The notes under the pieces: model-generated | What the model saw: only the letters and a program-made list of their open reading frames with translations | Databases searched by the model: none | What the model was told of the DNA's origin: nothing | Part shown: piece after piece, positions 17,661-25,759 of the stretch | Numbering within the stretch: position 1 is the stretch's first letter | Layout: each line of letters starts with the position of its first letter | Program-made: the position numbers and the translations under genes | From: JACKAN01 sp964502735 | Lineage (GTDB): Bacteria; Bdellovibrionota; Bdellovibrionia; Bdellovibrionales; UBA1609 | Length of the DNA: 64,000 bases | Direction: 5' to 3' | Assembly (NCBI GenBank): GCA_964502735.1 | Contig: CAZCYD010000003.1 | Location: forward strand, 1-64,000

Positions 17661-20600
17661 TCAAAGAGGATAAGTGTCAAAGTCTCTTGAATAATGTCTT
17701 TTTATGGCGATGACGAAAGAACGCGCAGCATCCGCCTCAGTCAAACATGGAATGGAGTAGTCTATACAGCTTCTTCTGATGCTAAAACTTGCATCTATAG
17801 AAACTCTCCCTGATGTGGTGTTAATCACCATCGCAACCTTTCCAGATCGAATTCTATCAACACAATGAGGCCTTCCCTCAGATACTTTTTTGACAACCAG
17901 ACAAGGCAAACCATTCGTGCGTAGAAATTTGGCCGTTCCCTCTGTTGCAGAAAGAGAGTATCCCATTCGCAATAAGTCCTGAGCGGTCTCGAACATTTCT
18001 TCCTTGTCCTTTTCGCGAAGAGATAAAAAGACCTCACCCTCATAAGGCATAGTATAATGAGAAGACACAAAAGCCTTGAGCAAGGCTTCAGCATAGTCCT
18101 TCCCTCTCCCCATGCTCTCTCCCGTGGACTTCATTTCAGGACCAAGAATAGAATCTGCCTGGTGAAATTTTTTAAAAGGAAACACAACCCCTTTCACACA
18201 TACAAAAGGCATTGTTTTCCAATCCGTTATATGAACATCTAATTCTTCGCGCCTTTTATTTAACATTCCTTGCACGCCCAGGTTAACCAGAGGAACTCCT
18301 GTGGCCTTCGCTATAAAAGGAACGCTTCTAGAGCTTCTAGGATTAGCTTCTAAAATAAAAATTTCATCATTGCGGACCGCCAGCTGCAAATTTAAAAAAC
18401 CCAAAATCTGCATTTTTTCAGCAAGTTGTTCACTCATTTTTTCGATTTGAGACAAAACCTCTGGCTTAAGCCTTTGCGGCGGCAGAACTCCCATACTGTC
18501 TCCACTGTGCACTCCTGCTCTTTCAATATGCTCAATAACTCCGCCAATGACTGTCCAGTCCGCACCTCTCACAAGATCTACGTCCACTTCAAGCGCCTTA
18601 TCTAAAAACTGGTCAATCAAACAAGGTGTTTGGGAGTCTATATAACTCCCATGTCGCTCAAAATAGGACTCCAACTCCTCATTGTTTTCCACTATTTCCA
18701 TTCTGCGACCACCAAGCACATAACTGGGCCTGCAAATAACAGGGTATTCGATTTCACGAGCTATGGCCTGAGCCATTTCCAGATTAGAGGCCATCCCTGA
18801 CTTAGGAATTTTAAAATCTAACTCTCTACATATATTAGCAAATAGAGCTCTATCTTCTGCCAAATCAATGGCCTTCATATCTGATCCAATTAAACTAAAT
18901 CCCTCATCAATTAATGACGGAGCTAGAGAGATTGGAGTTTGCCCCCCCAATTGTGCAACAAAGTTCTTAAGGCCCGTAAACTTCAGTATTTCTAAAACAG
19001 ACTCAGAACTTAAAGGCTCAAAAAATAACATGTCTGAAGTGTCATAGTCCGTAGATACAGTTTCTGGATTAGAGTTCACCATGACAACTTTGTGACCCTC
19101 TTTCTGAAACTGCCTTACGCTTCTAACACAGCTGTAGTCAAACTCAATACCCTGGCCAATTCTGTTTGGGCCACTTCCCAGCAATAAAACACCTTTTTCT
19201 ATTTTTTTGTTCGAACTAGGACTGGACCAATACGTCGAATAATAATAAGGGGTCTCAGCTGAAAACTCCCCCGCACATGTGTCAACCTGAAAATAAGCCG
19301 GCCTGACATTGTCTTTCCAGCGTCTATGCCTAACTTCTTTTTCTGTTTTACCAAACCAACTGGCAATTGAAAAATCACTAAACCCCAACCTTTTTGCTAA
19401 TTGTAAATTTAGTTTCTCCCAACCCTTTTGGCGGGCTTCAGATTCAAAATTAACAAGGTCCAAGATTTGTTCTAAAAACCACGGCGTAATTTTTGTTTTT
19501 TCTCCCAGTTCCTCCACAGACATTCCTTCACGGAAAGCCTGAAATATTGAGAAAATACGTTGGCTATTGGGATAAACCAACATCTCATTTGTCCAACCTA
19601 CAACGGGAAATGCCGATTTTTTCCCTTCGAGAGAAAGTAAGGCCTTCTGCAAGCTTTCCTTAAAGGTCCTTCCGATTCCCATGGCTTCTCCAACACTCTT
19701 CATTTGGGTTGTTAGATAGTCTTTGACCCCTGGAAACTTTTCAAAGGCAAAACGAGGAACTTTAGTTACCACATAATCTAAAGCTGGCTCAAAACAGGCT
19801 GGAGTGGATTTGGTAATATCGTTTCGAATCTCATCTAATCTATAACCAATAGCCAAAAGAGCAGCAATTTTAGCAATAGGAAACCCTGTAGCTTTACTAG
19901 CTAGAGCTGACGACCGACTCACCCTGGGATTCATTTCTATTACAACTCTCTCTCCCGTCACAGGATGAACAGCGAACTGAATGTTAGCTCCACCCGTTTC
20001 CACCCCTACTGCATTAACAATTTTTCTGGCTTCATCACGCATGGCCTGATAGGCCTGATCGCTCAAAGTTTGTTGAGGCGCAACCGTTATACTATCACCA
20101 GTATGAACTCCACACGGGTCAAAGTTTTCAATAGAGCAAATAATTACAAAAGTCCCAGCTGAGTCTCTCATCACCTCAAGCTCAAACTCTTTCCAACCAT
20201 ATATGCTTTCTTCAACCAAAACTTCAGAGGTTGGACTTTCTAACAAACCTGCAGCCAATAAGTCCTTATACTCTTCAAGTGAATAGGCCACACCGCCTCC
20301 ACCGCCTCCTAAAGTGTAGTTTGGCCTAAGGATAATAGGAAATCCAATATCTTCGGACGCAGCGATTCCTTGCTCAAAAGTTCTTACCATTCTGCTTCGA
20401 GGATATTTTGCGCCAATAGAATCCAAGATAGAACAAAACTTTTCCCTATCTTCAGCCGCTCTAATAACCTCTGGTTTTGCTCCCAAGAGTTGAATATCTA
20501 AAGACTCCAATATCCCTGCTTCATGAAGCTCTAAAGCTAGATTTAAAGCTGTTTGTCCCCCAAGAGTGGGAATAAGTGCATCGGGCCTTTCCTTTTCAAG

Positions 20601-20831
20601 AATTTTCTTAACAAAGTTCTTCTTCAAAGGCTCTACATAGACTTTGCTAGCAATCTCCTTGTCCGTCATTATTGTCGCCGGATTCGAGTTAATCAAAATA
20701 ACTTCTAGGCCTTCTTTCATCAGTGCCTTACAGGCCTGGGTCCCAGAGTAATCAAACTCACAAGCCTGACCAATGACAATGGGACCACTTCCCAAAATCA
20801 CAACTTTTTTAATTTCAGTATTCAACGGCAT
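17661..20831 (-). CDS. carB: Carbamoyl-phosphate synthase large subunit
   Basis: CarB makes carbamoyl phosphate from ammonia (delivered by CarA), bicarbonate and two ATP. Two ATP-grasp halves are seen: the first starts KVVILGSGPIVIGQACEFDYSG, with TLGGGGGGVAYS as its ATP loop, and the second starts at ~545 with GVLLLGSGPNRIGQGIEFDYSC. The C-terminal ~140 residues (GYSLSATEGTAKFL and TTSGRVSIDAS) form the allosteric MGS-like domain. At 1056 residues it is about 15 shorter than the E. coli protein. It ends one base after orf219 starts its stop region; the pair is separated by one nucleotide. Confidence 0.98.
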   Translation of the reverse strand: MPLNTEIKKVVILGSGPIVIGQACEFDYSGTQACKALMKEGLEVILINSNPATIMTDKEIASKVYVEPLKKNFVKKILEKERPDALIPTLGGQTALNLALELHEAGILESLDIQLLGAKPEVIRAAEDREKFCSILDSIGAKYPRSRMVRTFEQGIAASEDIGFPIILRPNYTLGGGGGGVAYSLEEYKDLLAAGLLESPTSEVLVEESIYGWKEFELEVMRDSAGTFVIICSIENFDPCGVHTGDSITVAPQQTLSDQAYQAMRDEARKIVNAVGVETGGANIQFAVHPVTGERVVIEMNPRVSRSSALASKATGFPIAKIAALLAIGYRLDEIRNDITKSTPACFEPALDYVVTKVPRFAFEKFPGVKDYLTTQMKSVGEAMGIGRTFKESLQKALLSLEGKKSAFPVVGWTNEMLVYPNSQRIFSIFQAFREGMSVEELGEKTKITPWFLEQILDLVNFESEARQKGWEKLNLQLAKRLGFSDFSIASWFGKTEKEVRHRRWKDNVRPAYFQVDTCAGEFSAETPYYYSTYWSSPSSNKKIEKGVLLLGSGPNRIGQGIEFDYSCVRSVRQFQKEGHKVVMVNSNPETVSTDYDTSDMLFFEPLSSESVLEILKFTGLKNFVAQLGGQTPISLAPSLIDEGFSLIGSDMKAIDLAEDRALFANICRELDFKIPKSGMASNLEMAQAIAREIEYPVICRPSYVLGGRRMEIVENNEELESYFERHGSYIDSQTPCLIDQFLDKALEVDVDLVRGADWTVIGGVIEHIERAGVHSGDSMGVLPPQRLKPEVLSQIEKMSEQLAEKMQILGFLNLQLAVRNDEIFILEANPRSSRSVPFIAKATGVPLVNLGVQGMLNKRREELDVHITDWKTMPFVCVKGVVFPFKKFHQADSILGPEMKSTGESMGRGKDYAEALLKAFVSSHYTMPYEGEVFLSLREKDKEEMFETAQDLLRMGYSLSATEGTAKFLRTNGLPCLVVKKVSEGRPHCVDRIRSGKVAMVINTTSGRVSIDASFSIRRSCIDYSIPCLTEADAARSFVIAIKRHYSRDFDTYPL

Positions 20832-20832
20832 C

Positions 20833-21492
20833 TTAAATTCTCAACTTTGGTTCATCTGTATAAATATCTTCAATTTTTATATGCTTATACTGTTCAATTT
20901 TGTACCTCATTTTTAACAAACGAAAAATTAACTCTTCTCTCTGGATTAGTTGTTCATCCCCTTTAATCTTTTTTATTTTTTTTACTTCCTTAAGAATAAA
21001 CTTAAGAGCCTGAGTGGGATGAATACAAAACGCTTTTGAAAAAACAAATGTGTCTTCAAAAGGAAATATTCTTGCAGAAAAAACCTCACTTTTGGAAAAC
21101 CCAACAACAAACGGAGATTTTTTAAGGACCATCTTATATTCAGAGTACAGATCCCTGACATAAACGTCCTCATCCTTTACTTTTATAAACTCAAATAAGC
21201 TTTGTTTACTTGAACACAGATTTTGAACAAGCCCCCCCAAGCCATCCCTAACTGGGAAATGACCATCTCTACCTACAAGTTGTATTGGGGTTAAATTGTG
21301 AGATTTTAGTTTGCGGTTAAATAAATACCAATCGATAAACAAGTTAATTTTATTGCCAAGGTCGATGGAGTCATCGTCAAAAATCCCCACCGATTTATGA
21401 AATTCACTCTTGGCTGCAATGGCCTCTTTCTCATAGTCGCCCTGCGAGAAGTTAAGCATAACATCATCAATTAAATCGTCATAGGAAATCAT
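20833..21492 (-). CDS. Unknown protein encoded between carA and carB
   Basis: A 219-residue, probably soluble protein with no signal peptide or membrane segment. I do not recognise a domain with certainty. A notable stretch is INLFIDWYLFNRKLKSHNLTP (FIDWYLF motif, near residue 55), like the FDWFLxxR motif found in some uncharacterised deltaproteobacterial proteins. The C-terminus is helical and Lys-rich (FILKEVKKIKKIKGD). It begins with an ATGA overlap with the carA stop and ends one base before the carB start, so it is embedded in the operon and almost surely cotranslated. Its position between two subunits of one enzyme suggests a link to carbamoyl-phosphate synthase or pyrimidine regulation, which is inference only. 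Confidence 0.75.
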   Translation of the reverse strand: MISYDDLIDDVMLNFSQGDYEKEAIAAKSEFHKSVGIFDDDSIDLGNKINLFIDWYLFNRKLKSHNLTPIQLVGRDGHFPVRDGLGGLVQNLCSSKQSLFEFIKVKDEDVYVRDLYSEYKMVLKKSPFVVGFSKSEVFSARIFPFEDTFVFSKAFCIHPTQALKFILKEVKKIKKIKGDEQLIQREELIFRLLKMRYKIEQYKHIKIEDIYTDEPKLRI

Positions 21493-22556
21493 TGTACCTG
21501 CTTTATGAATTCATCAAATAAAATCTCAGATTCATGGGGTCCTGGACAGCTTTCAGGATGAAACTGCACACTTTTACATTTTCTTTCTAAAGACTGAATT
21601 CCAGCTATAGTTCCATCATTTAAATTAACATGTGTGACTTCTATATCTGAAGGTAAATTTTTGTGATCAATGGCATAGCTATGATTTTGACTAGTCATAT
21701 ATATTTTATTCAAGGACTTGTCGAGTATAGGATGATTTCCTCCCCTATGCCCAAACTTTAGCTTGAAGGTTTTGGCCCCCATCGCTTTTGCAAGCAGCTG
21801 ATGTCCCATACAAATTCCAAATATAGGCCGCCATCCAATCAATTTCTTAATAAGCTCTACAGAAATCTCAACCTCATCAGGATCACCAGGTCCATTTGAG
21901 AGCAAAACACCATGGGGGTCCCAATCTTTAATATCTTGAAGCTGAGCCCTAGCAGGAAAGACTTTTACTAATTCAACACGTTTCAAAAGCTCGCGTATAA
22001 TATTCTTTTTTGAGCCAAAATCTATTAGAGCTATTCGAATTCCATTCTTAAGTTGACCACTCAACTCATATGTCACCTTAGTGCTAACCTGATGGGGCCA
22101 GTCCCTGCCAGCCTGCTGTCTACGCTCAGCTATTAATTTACGGGCTAGTACTTTAGCTTCATCTGCGTCATGAGCTGAAACAATAGCTCCCCAAACTGTG
22201 CCAAACTCTCGCAACTTCAAAACGACTGACCGAGTATCCACCTCAGTTAATATTGGCACACCATGACTCTTTAAGTTGTTTATCCACTCGGAATCCCTTT
22301 TACTAGATTGAACCTCCAAACAGACAAAACCCTTAATCCATACCCGATCCGATTCCCTAAAACTTTCGCAAGTTCCATAATTCCCTTGCATGGGAGCTGT
22401 GGCTATAAGTACCTGGTTAAAGTAAGAAGGGTCAGTGGCGATTTCCTCGTAACCGGAATGAGAAGTGTTAAAAACTAGCTCCCCAGCAGTTCCTGGAGAC
22501 CCCAAAAGTTTTCCTACAAAAACCTCTCCGCTCTCAAATACTAAAAAACCCTTCAT
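21489..22556 (-). CDS. carA: Carbamoyl-phosphate synthase small subunit
   Basis: The glutaminase subunit. The N-terminal carA domain is at residues 1-160. The class I amidotransferase domain follows: nucleophile Cys in FGICMGHQLLAKAMG, SQNHSYAID, and the His/Glu pair in QFHPESCPGPHE. Length (355) is normal. It overlaps pyrB by 4 nt upstream and orf219 by 4 nt downstream, so the order pyrB-carA-orf219-carB is a tightly coupled run. Confidence 0.97.
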   Translation of the reverse strand: MKGFLVFESGEVFVGKLLGSPGTAGELVFNTSHSGYEEIATDPSYFNQVLIATAPMQGNYGTCESFRESDRVWIKGFVCLEVQSSKRDSEWINNLKSHGVPILTEVDTRSVVLKLREFGTVWGAIVSAHDADEAKVLARKLIAERRQQAGRDWPHQVSTKVTYELSGQLKNGIRIALIDFGSKKNIIRELLKRVELVKVFPARAQLQDIKDWDPHGVLLSNGPGDPDEVEISVELIKKLIGWRPIFGICMGHQLLAKAMGAKTFKLKFGHRGGNHPILDKSLNKIYMTSQNHSYAIDHKNLPSDIEVTHVNLNDGTIAGIQSLERKCKSVQFHPESCPGPHESEILFDEFIKQVQ

Positions 22557-23530
22557 ATCTTCTTACCTATTACTTCTTCATCTAATAACATCTGATCAGA
22601 ACATAATCGACTCGCCAACAGGGCCGCTCGCACGTAAACTCCATTTGTTACTTGCTCTTCAATCACACACCTCGAATCACTTAATACCTCATGGGAAAAG
22701 TCAAGATCTCTCACAAACGGACCCGGATGCATTATCAAAGCTTCACTTCTTAGAGATTTTATCTTTTCTAGATTAATACAGTAATTTTGAGCATAGGCAC
22801 GCGGATCAAATTTTTCAACAGCCTGGTGCCTTTCAACTTGAACCCTCAACCCCATACACACAGTAGCCCACTCCAATCCCTTTGCTAAATCAGAGAAATA
22901 ATTAAGTGAATCCCACATCTCTCCTGAGGGCTTCATGAACTCGGGACAGCAAAAGCCAATCTCAACCTCAAACAACCTCAAAATTTCAAGATTCGAAACC
23001 GCTACGCGACTATGTGCCACATCTCCCACAAACAAAATCTTCTGTCCAGCTAAGCTTGGGAAATGCTCCAGCATTGTAAAAACGTCTAACAGGGCCTGAG
23101 TGGGATGCCCAGTAATACCACTGCCTGCATTTATGACCGGGCAGTCCAAAGTCTGCAAATATTCAGACAGCTCTATAGAATGATTAAACCTTATGACTAA
23201 TAAATCTGGCCTCAGAGCCTTAAGATTCATAACCGTATCAACCAGAGTTTCCCCCTTAACTAAACTGCTGTCCTTTCGTGAGGGTAAATTAATGTACGGC
23301 AATTGGATGCGCTGACAAGCCATTTGAAAACTCATCATCGTTCTGGAGCTTGGCTCAAAAAAAGCATTAGCAACCACTTTACCTTTCAAGTGATTGAGCA
23401 CATTTGAGGAAAAGAAGTAATCATTTTCTTCAAAATTGATTTTAATTTTTTTGGCTAAAGAGAAAAGAGCTGCAACTTCTCGGAGAGATACTTCTTTTAA
23501 ACTTAGAAGCGAGCAACCAGCAAATGACAT
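22553..23530 (-). CDS. pyrB: Aspartate carbamoyltransferase catalytic subunit
   Basis: Catalyses the first committed step of pyrimidine synthesis. The carbamoyl-phosphate loop is FFEPSSRTMMSFQMACQRI (Ser in place of the more usual Thr of PSTRT), then KGETLVDTVMNL (80s loop), HPTQALLDVFTM and MHPGPFVRDLDF. Length is 325, typical of the catalytic chain. There is no strong Shine-Dalgarno near the ATG, but no other start fits the family N-terminus. No pyrI regulatory chain is present next to it. The gene is 49 nt after the inactive-looking lepB copy. Confidence 0.96.
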   Translation of the reverse strand: MSFAGCSLLSLKEVSLREVAALFSLAKKIKINFEENDYFFSSNVLNHLKGKVVANAFFEPSSRTMMSFQMACQRIQLPYINLPSRKDSSLVKGETLVDTVMNLKALRPDLLVIRFNHSIELSEYLQTLDCPVINAGSGITGHPTQALLDVFTMLEHFPSLAGQKILFVGDVAHSRVAVSNLEILRLFEVEIGFCCPEFMKPSGEMWDSLNYFSDLAKGLEWATVCMGLRVQVERHQAVEKFDPRAYAQNYCINLEKIKSLRSEALIMHPGPFVRDLDFSHEVLSDSRCVIEEQVTNGVYVRAALLASRLCSDQMLLDEEVIGKKI

Positions 23531-23579
23531 TGGGGGCCAATATATGCCTTTCCTAACTCGCAGTCAACACAGCCTTCCC

Positions 23580-24287
23580 TCATTTTATTTTTGCAAACAT
23601 TCTGTCCCACCGCAACTGAGCCGAGCCCTCATTTTTCCAAACAGGTTCCCAATTAAGAGATAGCCAAATAAAGAGAGCCTTACCCTTTAAAGAATTCACA
23701 GGGAGGGCTCCCCACGTCCTTGAATCTTCTGACTCATCCCTAGAATCACCCAGAACAAACACTTGCCCCGGAGGAACAACCATTGGACCATGACTTTCCT
23801 GATCTAAGCTGCTCGATATAGCTATTAATCGCTCTGAGTCAGGAGTCCGCTCAAAAAGAAGAACTCTGCCACTGTCTTTAATGCCAGAAGAGGAGTAAAC
23901 GGAAGGTATGTTGTTAACTATCAGGTTCTTTTTTACAAGCTGAATGCGGTCACCTGGCAAGCCCACAACTCTACGAACACAATCTAAATCGGGCTGACTC
24001 GGACATTTAAAAATCACAAGATCACCTCTTTGGGGCTCTGAGGAAAAAAAACGCCTATCACCCATAAGAGGCAATTTGAGCCCATAAGACAATTTAGAGC
24101 CCAAAATAAAATCTCCAACTGTTAAGTTTGGAAACATAACGTCTGAAGGCATTTTGTAGGCCGAAAATAAAAAGGTACGCACAAGCAGGGCTATGGAGAA
24201 AGCAATAAGAAGAGCTTCCATATACTCGCGCAGCAATTTTTTAACACTATTATCTTGAGCTGAAGAGACTCTTCTTTTGGACGCCAT
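23580..24287 (-). CDS. Signal peptidase I paralogue lacking both catalytic residues
   Basis: The fold of SPase I is plain: a membrane segment at ~24-42, then box B, box C (RGDLVIFKCP), box D (DCVRRVVGLPGDRI) and box E (VLGDSRDESEDSRTWG). However, the catalytic serine before Met in box B is replaced: the sequence reads KMPSDVMFPNL, so Val50 (codon 24138-24140, GTT) stands where Ser is needed. The general-base lysine of box D is Arg105 (codon 23973-23975, CGT). The active copies upstream keep both. It is therefore a probable pseudoenzyme, like the catalytically dead SpsA of Staphylococcus aureus; it may act as a partner or chaperone. It lies 3 nt after the active lepB2 copy. Confidence 0.9.
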   Translation of the reverse strand: MASKRRVSSAQDNSVKKLLREYMEALLIAFSIALLVRTFLFSAYKMPSDVMFPNLTVGDFILGSKLSYGLKLPLMGDRRFFSSEPQRGDLVIFKCPSQPDLDCVRRVVGLPGDRIQLVKKNLIVNNIPSVYSSSGIKDSGRVLLFERTPDSERLIAISSSLDQESHGPMVVPPGQVFVLGDSRDESEDSRTWGALPVNSLKGKALFIWLSLNWEPVWKNEGSAQLRWDRMFAKIK

Positions 24288-24290
24288 TCC

Positions 24291-25046
24291 TTATTCTACT
24301 ATATGAAAAATTCGATTCCAACGTATAGTGCTGGGATGACATAAAAAAGGGGCCTTTTCAGCGGTTGCCTCACAGCTTAACCAAACTCGAGTGACTTTAC
24401 CCATAAGATTTTTAGCAGGTAAAAAACCCCAGGCCCGACTGTCTTGCGAGTTGTTGCGATTATCTCCAAGAACAAATACATGATTATCAGGCACCTTATA
24501 AGGTCCTTGCTCATAGTTTAAGCTGCCTCGCCCCAACATTAGGAGTACAGACTTTTCTCCAACTGTTTCTCTTACAAAGTAGAATTGACCTTTTCGATGC
24601 GACAAAAAAGGCAAACTAGGCTCGTCCAACTCCTGATCTCCCGACTGTTTGTCACCATTCAAAAAAAGAAACCCTTTGTCGTCAAAACTGATAACATCTC
24701 CAGGTAAACCGACCACTCTTTTAACCATATAAATTGGGTTCTCATCAACCGACTTAAAGACCACAATATCACCCCGCTCAGGTAAGCTTAACGAGGTCAA
24801 CCATTTTTTACTAAAGGGTACACGTATTCCATAGGCTGACTTGTCAACTAAGATAAAGTCATAAGGCCAAACACTTGGAACCATACTGTTTGAAGGAATA
24901 ATAAATGGCTCCACCACCAGCCATCTCAAGATCACAAAAACTAGGAATATAAATGAAATGAGAATAAAAATTTTACGCCATGTAACTAGAGGCCTTCTTA
25001 TCTTGATAAACATACCTAGTGAACGGAGTGAAAAAACCTTCTCCAC
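24291..25046 (-). CDS. lepB: Signal peptidase I, second copy (active-looking)
   Basis: Removes signal peptides on the outer face of the inner membrane. One membrane segment at ~24-42; catalytic Ser54 in IPSNSMVPS; Lys109 in YMVKRVVGLPGD; box E VLGDNRNNSQDSRAWG. The GTG start at 25046 is supported by GGAG five bases before it and causes a 31-nt overlap with the first copy; an internal ATG at 25013 lacks that spacing. It differs enough from the first copy (about 35-40 percent by eye) that substrate specialisation is likely, not recent duplication. Confidence 0.93.
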   Translation of the reverse strand: MEKVFSLRSLGMFIKIRRPLVTWRKIFILISFIFLVFVILRWLVVEPFIIPSNSMVPSVWPYDFILVDKSAYGIRVPFSKKWLTSLSLPERGDIVVFKSVDENPIYMVKRVVGLPGDVISFDDKGFLFLNGDKQSGDQELDEPSLPFLSHRKGQFYFVRETVGEKSVLLMLGRGSLNYEQGPYKVPDNHVFVLGDNRNNSQDSRAWGFLPAKNLMGKVTRVWLSCEATAEKAPFLCHPSTIRWNRIFHIVE

Positions 25047-25759
25047 CGAAGCTCCAATGGATTACACAAAAAAGACACCACTGGTAAAGTTTTTTCACAG
25101 CTTAACCAAACAAACATAGCTCTTCCAATTAAATATTTTCGAGGAACATAGTGAGTAGACTGCCACAATCGACTGTCTTTTGAATTATCACGATTGTCCC
25201 CCATAACAAAGTAACTGTCCTCAGGCACAGAATAGGGACCAAAAGTTGACCAGTCCCTATTCTTTCTAAGTAGAGTGGAATATTTCTGGTCCTCTAGTTG
25301 CTCCACCCAGTGGACGTAGTAGTTCTTTGCCCCAGGTCCATCACCTAGGTCTTCATCACGAACCCAGTCGTAGTCGGCTTTGAGATTTTGTGGAACCCTT
25401 TTCTCGATCAATTGGTCGTTAACATAGAGATCTCCATTTTCGTAAAAAATCCGATCTCCAGGAATGCCAACGACGCGCTTAATATAAAAAGTGTCGGGAC
25501 TTTCAGGGTACCTAAATACAATAACTTCACCCCGTTTAGGCTCATTGTTTCTCCACAGCCAATTTTCCGTAAAAGGAACTCGTAAACCATACACAAGTTT
25601 GTTGACAAAAATATGGTCATGAATCAGAAGACTTGGCAGCATACTGCCTGAAGGAATGACGTAGGCCTCCATAAAAGCCCAACGAATTGTCAAAGCAACA
25701 AGGACAGCAATAAACATTGAGCCCGTACCTTCTGTCCAAAATTTCTTATCTAATTTCAT
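25016..25759 (-). CDS. lepB: Signal peptidase I, first copy
   Basis: SPase I with a single membrane segment at ~13-32, catalytic Ser39 (IPSGSMLPSL) and Lys94 (FYIKRVVGIPGDRI), and box E VMGDNRDNSKDSRLW. An insert of about 45 residues (KADYDWVRDEDLGDGPG onward) lies between boxes D and E, as in many proteobacterial enzymes. The ATG shares one base with the lepA stop, so it is coupled to lepA, the neighbour usual for lepB in proteobacteria. Confidence 0.96.
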   Translation of the reverse strand: MKLDKKFWTEGTGSMFIAVLVALTIRWAFMEAYVIPSGSMLPSLLIHDHIFVNKLVYGLRVPFTENWLWRNNEPKRGEVIVFRYPESPDTFYIKRVVGIPGDRIFYENGDLYVNDQLIEKRVPQNLKADYDWVRDEDLGDGPGAKNYYVHWVEQLEDQKYSTLLRKNRDWSTFGPYSVPEDSYFVMGDNRDNSKDSRLWQSTHYVPRKYLIGRAMFVWLSCEKTLPVVSFLCNPLELRWRRFFHSVH

